DNA from: Pedobacter sp.
GTDB lineage: Bacteria; Bacteroidota; Bacteroidia; Sphingobacteriales; Sphingobacteriaceae
Assembly (NCBI GenBank): GCA_028287885.1
Contig: JAQBOT010000111.1
Location: forward strand, 1 to 10,191
Reading direction: 5' to 3'
DNA length: 10,191 nt
Shown here one piece after another: positions 1 to 5,549 of this stretch. Numbering within the stretch: the first letter of the stretch is position 1; every line of letters begins with the position of its first letter. The translations under genes and the position numbers were made by a program. The notes beneath the pieces were generated by a model. That model ran no database searches. It had not been told where the DNA came from and was given only the letters and a program-made list of their open reading frames with translations.

Positions 1-1448
1 GCTTCAGCTACGGCAATCGCACAGCCAATTTCAGGATCAGCATTTACATACCTGGAGTTACAGTCTATAGTAAGTGCAATTGCTTTGTTTGTGCCTTTGA
101 TAGCGACTACAGCTGCATCACTCGGACGGTTTGAAGTCATAGTTGCTGTACCAACCATCGAATCATATTGATCAGTTACCCATCTTTTCGAAGCAATATT
201 TGGATGTGAGGTCAGGTGATCTGCAATTGCTTTTAAGTTCTCCGGAAAAGGTATGGTATTAATATTGAATTTTTTATATTCCTGGTAATAAGCAGGCTCT
301 CTGTATTCTCTATCGTAAACCGGAGCACCACCACCTAGAACAAGGTCATCGGCAGGTACGTCAGCAACCAGTTCGCCATGCATAAAATATTCAAGGCGTC
401 TTGTATCAGTAACTTCACCAATGATGGCACAATTTAAATCCCATTTGTCGAAAACAGCTTCAACTTCCTGCTCTCTGCCCTTTTCAACAACGATAAGCAT
501 ACGTTCCTGAGACTCGGACAATAGGATTTCGAAAGGTTTCATGTTTTCCTGACGGGTGGGCACCATATCAAGGTTAATGCGCATACCGTGCTCGCCTTTG
601 GCGCTCATTTCTGAATTTGAGCAGATGATACCTGCGGCACCCATATCCTGCATACCTACCACAGCACCCGTTTTGATGACTTCCAGTGTAGCCTCAAGCA
701 ATAGCTTTTCCTGGAAAGGGTCACCTACCTGAACGGCTGGTAAATCATTAACTGAATCTTCTGTTATGTTTTTAGAAGCGAACGCTGCTCCGTGGATACC
801 GTCTTTACCTGTTGCAGATCCTACAATATACACTGGATTACCAACACCATAAGAAGTAGCAGAGACCGTCTCCCCTACCTTAACGATACCAGCAGACATG
901 GCATTTACCAAAGGATTAACGTGGTAGCATTCATCAAAGAACAACTCGCCACCGACAGTCGGGATACCAAAAGCATTACCGTAGTCCCCAATACCTTTAA
1001 CTACACCTTTCATTAACCACTGCGTCTTTGGATTTTTTGGATCACCAAAACGGAGGGAGTTTAATTGCGCAATTGGGCGTGCACCCATCGTAAATATGTC
1101 GCGGTTAATACCACCAACACCAGTTGCTGCGCCTTGATAAGGCTCCAAAGCAGATGGATGGTTGTGGGATTCAATTTTAAATACACAGGCGATTCCATCA
1201 CCAAGGTCTACCATACCGGCATTTTCTTCTCCAGCTTTGGCCAGCATCCTTGGTCCGTCTTTAGGTAATTTCTTCAACCAGTTAATGGAATTCTTATAAG
1301 AGCAGTGCTCACTCCACATTACAGAAAAAATGCTTAATTCCGTGAAATTAGGCGTACGGCCCAAGATCTCTAATATTCTATCAAACTCTTGAGGTAATAG
1401 ACCAAGGTCCTTGGCGGTTTCTAATGTTGTCAGCTGGGTATTTTCCAC
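1..1448 (-). CDS. purL: Phosphoribosylformylglycinamidine synthase subunit PurL, small form (5' part; 3' end outside window)
   Basis: This is the ATP-dependent synthetase subunit that converts FGAR to FGAM in cytoplasmic de novo purine synthesis. The small form works in a complex with the glutaminase PurQ and with PurS, neither of which is in view. I translated the reverse strand: 482 complete codons reach the window edge, and small-form PurL is usually about 740 residues, so roughly 260 are missing. Family motifs are clear: MWSEHCSYKNS (residues 44-54), KIESHNHPSALEPYQGAATG (91-110), the RDIFTMGARPI stretch (116-126), GKDGIHGAAFAS (214-225), QVGDPFQEKLLLEA (240-253), QDMGAAGI (267-274) and LSESQERML (310-318). 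The start is GTG at 1446-1448: no ATG lies between it and an in-frame TAA six codons upstream, and the N-terminus has the expected length before MWSEHCS. There is no Shine-Dalgarno site. It is divergent from the glutamine synthetase gene. No frameshift is seen. Confidence 0.96.
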   Translation of the reverse strand, partial: MENTQLTTLETAKDLGLLPQEFDRILEILGRTPNFTELSIFSVMWSEHCSYKNSINWLKKLPKDGPRMLAKAGEENAGMVDLGDGIACVFKIESHNHPSALEPYQGAATGVGGINRDIFTMGARPIAQLNSLRFGDPKNPKTQWLMKGVVKGIGDYGNAFGIPTVGGELFFDECYHVNPLVNAMSAGIVKVGETVSATSYGVGNPVYIVGSATGKDGIHGAAFASKNITEDSVNDLPAVQVGDPFQEKLLLEATLEVIKTGAVVGMQDMGAAGIICSNSEMSAKGEHGMRINLDMVPTRQENMKPFEILLSESQERMLIVVEKGREQEVEAVFDKWDLNCAIIGEVTDTRRLEYFMHGELVADVPADDLVLGGGAPVYDREYREPAYYQEYKKFNINTIPFPENLKAIADHLTSHPNIASKRWVTDQYDSMVGTATMTSNRPSDAAVVAIKGTNKAIALTIDCNSRYVNADPEIGCAIAVAE

Positions 1449-1476
1449 GATTCTTTGGTTATTTTAAGGATTGGTG

Positions 1477-1484
1477 CAAAGGTA
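1477..1484 (-). promoter_or_regulatory. Putative purL promoter, Bacteroidota -7 element
   Basis: Read on the minus strand the sequence is TACCTTTG, an exact match to the Bacteroidota -7 consensus TAnnTTTG. It lies 28 bases upstream of the GTG start, which would give a leader of roughly 20-25 bases. No convincing TTTG -33 element sits at the usual distance; the region upstream is only A/T-rich. The call rests on the exact -7 match and its position. The transcription start is inferred. Confidence 0.55.
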
Positions 1485-1729
1485 AAAAAATACTCGTAAA
1501 GGCTTTTACTTTATACAACAATCCTTTTAGAACCTGCTGATGTTTAAGCGAAAAGGTTGAGGGGCGGCCGATGGAGTTCCCAAATACACTGACAAATTCG
1601 TAGTTATCGGCAGCTTAGCCAAATCATCATTAAAGTAGGTTTTTGTAAAAAAAACGATGTAAAGCGACTATTAACATCAAAAAAAGTACGGATTTTCTAA
1701 AATAATAAAGAAATTAGAGATAAAACACT
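1485..1729. other. Divergent spacer between purL and glutamine synthetase
   Basis: This is the core of the spacer between the two divergent genes, bounded by their putative -7 elements. I find no coding frame, tRNA, repeat family or strong hairpin in it. The left part contains a short G/C-rich patch (about 1560-1575) and the right part, from about 1640, is strongly A-rich. Regulatory sites for nitrogen or purine control could lie here, but none is recognisable by eye. Confidence 0.5.
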
Positions 1730-1737
1730 TAGTTTTG
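1730..1737 (+). promoter_or_regulatory. Putative glutamine synthetase promoter, -7 element
   Basis: TAGTTTTG is an exact match to the Bacteroidota -7 consensus TAnnTTTG and lies 21 bases before the ATG at 1759. No TTTG is present about 26 bases upstream, where a -33 element is expected, so the promoter may need an activator or use a degenerate -33. The element overlaps the TTG at 1735-1737 that a longest-frame reading would use as start codon, which argues against that start. Confidence 0.6.
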
Positions 1738-1758
1738 AACAAAATCCTAAGAAAATCA

Positions 1759-3942
1759 ATGAAAAGTTCAAGAAGCATTGCATTAAAAGAAGCACAATCT
1801 AGAGTTAACATCGAAGTTAAGTCGCCCTCACCGAAGATCTCTGAATTTTTTGGTTCAAATGTATTTGATCAAAAGAAAATGAAAGAGTACTTATCCAAGG
1901 AAGTTTACGGGAAATTAATCTCGTCAATCAACCAGGGTGAGCTTATCAATTTTGAAGATGCCAACCACATTGCAGCTGCAATGAAAACATGGGCAATGTC
2001 TAAAGGAGCTACTCACTATACACATTGGTTTCAACCTTTAACTGGAACAACCGCAGAAAAGCACGATGCCTTTTTCGAGCCTAGCAGCGAGGGTCCTGTA
2101 GAGAAATTCTCAGGAAGCGCGTTGGTTCAGCAAGAGCCAGATGCTTCAAGTTTCCCTAACGGTGGTATCCGTAACACTTTTGAAGCCCGCGGTTATACAG
2201 CCTGGGATCCTTCATCTCCAGCATTTATAATGGAAAGTGGCGCAGGTAAAACTCTTTGCATCCCTACAGTTTTTGTTTCTTATACCGGAGAAGCTTTAGA
2301 TTATAAAGCACCATTGCTTAAAGCATTGAACGCTCTGGATCATGCAGCTGTAGACGTGTGCCAGTATTTCGATAAAAGCATCACAAAAGTAAATGCCTCT
2401 TTAGGTATCGAACAAGAATACTTCTTGGTTGACACTGCACTATATAATGCAAGACCTGACCTTGTTTTAACTGGCCGTACCTTATTTGGCCACATGTCGG
2501 CAAAAGGACAACAGTTGGAAGATCATTACTTCGGATCTATTCCAGAACGCGTTTACGCTTTCATGGTTGATTTTGAAAATGAATCTTTGAAACTTGGTAT
2601 TCCTTTGAAGACAAGACACAATGAGGTTGCTCCGATGCAATTTGAATGTGCACCGATCTATGAAGAAATCAACCTTGCAATTGATCACAACCAATTGTTA
2701 ATGGATGTGATGGAGCGCGTAGCACGTCGTCATAATTTCAAAGTGTTATTACATGAAAAACCATATGCAGGTATCAATGGATCAGGTAAACACAACAACT
2801 GGTCGCTAATTACAGATACTGGTAAAAACTTGCTTGCACCTGGTAAGACGCCTAAAAACAACCTGATGTTCCTTGCTTTCTTCGTAAACACAATTAAAGC
2901 TGTTCACGAACATGCAGACCTTTTACGTGCAAGTATTGCATCAGTAAGCAACGATCACCGTTTAGGTGCGAACGAGGCACCTCCTGCGATTATCTCTATT
3001 TTCCTTGGTCAGCAGTTGAATGAAGTTCTAGACGAGATCGAGCACTCTAGAATTAGCAAAAAGATTAAAGAAGATAACGCGTTGTGGTTGGGTATTCCAA
3101 AGATTCCTCAAATTCTATTGGACAACACAGACAGAAACCGTACCTCTCCGTTTGCTTTCACTGGAAATAAGTTTGAATTGCGGGCAGTAGGTTCTTCTGC
3201 AAACTCATCTGCGCCAATGACGGTATTGAATGCCATTGTAGCAGATCAATTGGTGAAGTTCAAATTAGAAGTAGACAAACTGATTAAAAAAGGCGAAAAG
3301 AAAGACATCGCTTTGCTTACAGTAATCAAGAGATACATCAAAGAATCTAAAGACATCCGTTTCGAAGGAAATGGTTACAGTCAGGAATGGGAAGATGAAG
3401 CAGCAAGAAGAGGACTTGCAAACATCAAGACCACTCCTCTAGCTTTAGATGCTTATGTTAGCGAGAAGTCTACTGAATTGTTTACAAAAACAAACATCTT
3501 CAGCAAACGTGAAATGGATGCCCGTCATGAGATTCTTTTAGAAAGCTATTACAAAAAACTTCAAATTGAAGCCAGAGTAATGGGCGAAATGACGAACAGT
3601 ATGATCATTCCAGCTGCTATTTCTTACCAGAATGTTTTAATTGAGAACATAAAAGGATTAAAAGAAATTGGCCTTGCTAAAGAAGCGATTGCTGCTCCTT
3701 TGGAGATCATTAACAAGTTGTCGAACCATCTAAACATCGTTAAGACAAATATCGATGCGATGCTTGAAGAACGTAAGGTTGCCAATGCAATTGAAGATAC
3801 AAGAGAGAAGGCGATTGCTTATGATAACAATGTTAAATCTTACTTCGACACGATCCGCTACCATACAGACAAGTTAGAGCAGATTGTTGACGACAACCAA
3901 TGGCCTCTTCCAAAGTTTAGAGAGTTATTATTCTCAAAATAA
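1759..3942 (+). CDS. glnN: Glutamine synthetase type III (GSIII)
   Basis: This cytoplasmic enzyme condenses glutamate and ammonia to glutamine with ATP, the main ammonium-assimilation step. The product is 727 residues from the ATG at 1759, close to the roughly 730 residues of Bacteroides GlnN and far longer than type I enzymes (about 450-470). Visible order, numbered from that ATG: GSIII N-terminal region with THWFQPLTG (88-96), then catalytic-domain motifs GIEQEYF (216-222, metal-binding Glu), NEVAPMQFECAP (288-299), GINGSGKHNNWS (338-349), NDHRLGANEAPP (398-409) and NRTSPFAFTGNKFELR with VGSSANSS (within about 460-484). A GSIII-specific helical C-terminal region of about 220 residues follows. 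I chose the ATG over the upstream in-frame TTG at 1735 because that TTG overlaps a -7 promoter element. It is transcribed alone between its own promoter and a terminator. No broken motif was seen. The symbol follows Bacteroides usage; glnA is also used. Confidence 0.96.
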   Translation: MKSSRSIALKEAQSRVNIEVKSPSPKISEFFGSNVFDQKKMKEYLSKEVYGKLISSINQGELINFEDANHIAAAMKTWAMSKGATHYTHWFQPLTGTTAEKHDAFFEPSSEGPVEKFSGSALVQQEPDASSFPNGGIRNTFEARGYTAWDPSSPAFIMESGAGKTLCIPTVFVSYTGEALDYKAPLLKALNALDHAAVDVCQYFDKSITKVNASLGIEQEYFLVDTALYNARPDLVLTGRTLFGHMSAKGQQLEDHYFGSIPERVYAFMVDFENESLKLGIPLKTRHNEVAPMQFECAPIYEEINLAIDHNQLLMDVMERVARRHNFKVLLHEKPYAGINGSGKHNNWSLITDTGKNLLAPGKTPKNNLMFLAFFVNTIKAVHEHADLLRASIASVSNDHRLGANEAPPAIISIFLGQQLNEVLDEIEHSRISKKIKEDNALWLGIPKIPQILLDNTDRNRTSPFAFTGNKFELRAVGSSANSSAPMTVLNAIVADQLVKFKLEVDKLIKKGEKKDIALLTVIKRYIKESKDIRFEGNGYSQEWEDEAARRGLANIKTTPLALDAYVSEKSTELFTKTNIFSKREMDARHEILLESYYKKLQIEARVMGEMTNSMIIPAAISYQNVLIENIKGLKEIGLAKEAIAAPLEIINKLSNHLNIVKTNIDAMLEERKVANAIEDTREKAIAYDNNVKSYFDTIRYHTDKLEQIVDDNQWPLPKFRELLFSK

Positions 3943-3962
3943 TCTCTAGTACATACCTATTG

Positions 3963-3997
3963 AAACCCTTCAAGCTTATTGAAGGGTTTTTTATTTT
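3963..3997 (+). terminator. Intrinsic terminator after glutamine synthetase
   Basis: An 11-bp perfect stem (3963-3973 AAACCCTTCAA pairing with 3979-3989) closes a 5-base loop, GCTTA. It runs into TTTTTT (3987-3992) followed by more T after one A. It begins 20 bases after the glutamine synthetase stop, so that gene should be monocistronic and the next gene needs its own promoter. Confidence 0.9.
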
Positions 3998-4024
3998 AAA
4001 GCAATCTACTTTAAGTCGATTATA

Positions 4025-4032
4025 TATCTTTG
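4025..4032 (+). promoter_or_regulatory. Putative promoter of the PurM-like gene, -7 element
   Basis: TATCTTTG matches the Bacteroidota TAnnTTTG -7 consensus exactly and ends only 7 bases before the ATG at 4040. A TTTA at 4010-4013 is too close to serve as a normal -33 element, so the -33 is weak or absent. If it is used, transcription would start within a few bases of the ATG, giving a leaderless or nearly leaderless mRNA. The terminator just upstream makes a promoter here necessary. Confidence 0.6.
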
Positions 4033-4039
4033 CAGCAAC

Positions 4040-5221
4040 ATGAGTGATAACAGGTACAACCAACGTGGCGTTTCTGCCTCTAAAGAAGATGTGCACAATG
4101 CCATCAAAAACATAGACAAGGGAATTTATCCTCAGGCATTTTGTAAGATCATCCCCGATATTTTGGGCAACGACGACAACTATTGCAACATAATGCATGC
4201 AGACGGCGCGGGTACAAAATCTTCCCTCGCTTACGTTTACTGGAAAGAAACAGGCGATATCTCTGTTTGGAAAGGGATTGCACAAGATGCAATTATCATG
4301 AATCTGGACGACCTGATCTGTGTGGGTGCAACTGAAAATATCCTTCTTTCTTCTACTATCGGAAGAAACAAAAACCTGATACCTGGTGACGTGATTGCCG
4401 CAATAATCAATGGCACAGAAGAGATTCTGGCGGACTTACGGGAACAAGGAATATCTATATATTCAACCGGTGGTGAAACAGCAGACGTAGGCGATTTGGT
4501 ACGAACCATTATTGTTGACTCTACAGTTACTTGCCGCATGAAGCGAGAAGATGTCATTAGCAACCACACCATTCAAGCAGGGGACGTAATTGTTGGCTTA
4601 TCCAGCAGCGGACAGGCGAGTTATGAAACAGAATATAACGGTGGTATGGGATCGAATGGTCTGACTTCCGCCAGACATGATGTTTTCAATAAATCTGTTG
4701 CAAGCAGCTTTCCAGAGAGTTTTGATCCGGCTGTACCTTTTGATCTGGTGTTCTCCGGAGGGAAAGCATTGACAGACCCAATCCGCATTGATGAAGTAAC
4801 CGAAGTTACTGCCGGGAAACTCGTTCTATCCCCCACCCGCACCTATGCTCCTGTTATCAAGAAGGTACTGGAGCAGTTCCGTTCAAGAATTCATGGCCTG
4901 GTACATTGCAGTGGTGGCGCTCAAACGAAGGTTCTTCATTTTATAAATGACAACGTACACGTAATAAAAGATAACCTTTTTCCTGTGCCGGTTCTTTTCA
5001 AGTTAATCCAGGAAGAGTCTGGCACCGATTGGAAGGAAATGTATAAAGTATTTAATATGGGGCACCGAATGGAAGTTTATGTTCCTGAGGAGATTGCTCA
5101 GCACATTATAGCCATTTCACAAAGCTTTGATATTGAGGCGAGAATAATTGGTCGGGTAGAAAGTTCAGATAGAAAACAAGTGACTATTGCGGGCGAAAAT
5201 GGAACGTTCGAATACTATTAA
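4040..5221 (+). CDS. PurM-like AIR synthetase superfamily protein
   Basis: The product is a 393-residue cytoplasmic protein of the PurM/AIR synthetase fold, whose namesake closes FGAM to AIR with ATP in purine synthesis. PurM landmarks are present in order: HADGAGTKSSLAY (53-65, like the PurM DGVGTKL loop), MNLDDLICVGA (87-97), STGGETADVGDLVRT (142-156, like GETAEMPG), GMGSNGLTSARHD (202-214), LSPTRTYAPVIKK (263-275), VHCSGGAQTKV (288-298) and FNMGHRMEV (338-346). It is about 50 residues longer than E. coli PurM, and several motifs deviate: HCSGGAQ replaces the T-GGG stretch and GHRM replaces GVGM. This variant form is familiar from Bacteroidota, where it is named either PurM or AIR synthase-related protein. 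Whether it is the organism's working AIR synthetase or a paralogue cannot be told here, so no symbol is given. The MSDNRYNQRG start fits the conserved N-terminus; the next Met (52) would remove it. Its own promoter and terminator make it monocistronic. Confidence 0.88.
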   Translation: MSDNRYNQRGVSASKEDVHNAIKNIDKGIYPQAFCKIIPDILGNDDNYCNIMHADGAGTKSSLAYVYWKETGDISVWKGIAQDAIIMNLDDLICVGATENILLSSTIGRNKNLIPGDVIAAIINGTEEILADLREQGISIYSTGGETADVGDLVRTIIVDSTVTCRMKREDVISNHTIQAGDVIVGLSSSGQASYETEYNGGMGSNGLTSARHDVFNKSVASSFPESFDPAVPFDLVFSGGKALTDPIRIDEVTEVTAGKLVLSPTRTYAPVIKKVLEQFRSRIHGLVHCSGGAQTKVLHFINDNVHVIKDNLFPVPVLFKLIQEESGTDWKEMYKVFNMGHRMEVYVPEEIAQHIIAISQSFDIEARIIGRVESSDRKQVTIAGENGTFEYY

Positions 5222-5268
5222 GCACAAAGTACAGTATTGCAGTAAAACCCCCTTATAAAAATTTTAGG

Positions 5269-5297
5269 AGAACCTCTTATTGAGGTTCTTTTTTTTT
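5269..5297 (+). terminator. Intrinsic terminator after the PurM-like gene
   Basis: An 8-bp perfect stem (5269-5276 AGAACCTC pairing with 5282-5289) with a TTATT loop is followed directly by an unbroken T run from 5289 to 5297. It lies 47 bases after the stop codon at 5221. It separates the purine-type gene from the SusC/SusD operon. Confidence 0.9.
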
Positions 5298-5367
5298 GTA
5301 ATACGCTCTGAATCAGCTTGGGTATATTTCAATCAAATCTAAACGCCGTTATTTACAGGTAATTAAA

Positions 5368-5399
5368 TTTGGATTTGGGCAAGTATATTATTAATATTG
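5368..5399 (+). promoter_or_regulatory. Putative promoter of the susC-susD operon
   Basis: TTTG at 5368-5371 is followed, after a 20-base spacer, by TAATATTG at 5392-5399. This matches the two-part Bacteroidota promoter (TTTG, then TAnnTTTG) at its usual spacing, with one mismatch in the -7 element. Transcription would begin near 5402-5406, leaving a leader of about 145 bases before susC. The start point is inferred. Confidence 0.5.
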
Positions 5400-5403
5400 A
5401 GTA

Positions 5404-5549
5404 AGCAAGTAAAACGGTTTAGTAAAATTATCACCCATAAAGAAATTCACCCCTATAGATCCGCAAGCAACAAAACAGGCCCTTGCTGTATCCTGACTTA
5501 CGAAGGTGTTTAAACACTTGAAATTAAATCTTATCCAAATATTACCCGT
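5404..5549 (+). other. Long untranslated leader / spacer before susC
   Basis: No gene lies between the terminator and the susC ATG. The stretch holds a weak inverted repeat (GCAAG at 5463-5467 with CTTGC at 5482-5486) and a perfect 12-bp palindrome nearer the gene. The last 30 bases before the ATG are A/T-rich without a Shine-Dalgarno site, as is usual in this phylum. I recognise no known riboswitch class. Confidence 0.45.
5506..5517. repeat. Perfect 12-bp palindrome upstream of susC
   Basis: GTGTTTAAACAC is an exact palindrome ending 32 bases before the susC ATG and roughly 100 bases after the inferred transcription start. With no spare loop bases it would make a poor RNA hairpin, so an operator for a dimeric DNA-binding protein is the more natural reading. 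This is inference from symmetry and position only; chance in A/T-rich DNA is possible. Confidence 0.4.

Noticed and set aside
792..1268. Two small plus-strand open frames of 74 and 67 codons
   Set aside because: They lie wholly inside purL on the opposite strand, resemble no family, and purL motifs run through the same bases.
1449..1734. Possible small RNA or hidden gene in the purL-glutamine synthetase spacer
   Set aside because: No open frame with coding character, no strong hairpin with a T-run and no tRNA-like fold was visible by eye.
1735..1758. TTG-initiated extension of glutamine synthetase (eight extra residues)
   Set aside because: The TTG overlaps a -7 promoter element, and a good ATG with a family-typical protein length follows.
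5298..5330. Alternative susC promoter with TTTG at 5295-5298 and TATATTTC at 5323-5330
   Set aside because: The 24-base spacer is too long, the -33 falls in the terminator T-run and the -7 has a mismatch; the match at 5368-5399 has better spacing.
5463..5486. GCAAG/CTTGC inverted repeat in the susC leader as a riboswitch or terminator
   Set aside because: Only five base pairs with a 14-base loop and no T-run; too weak to call.
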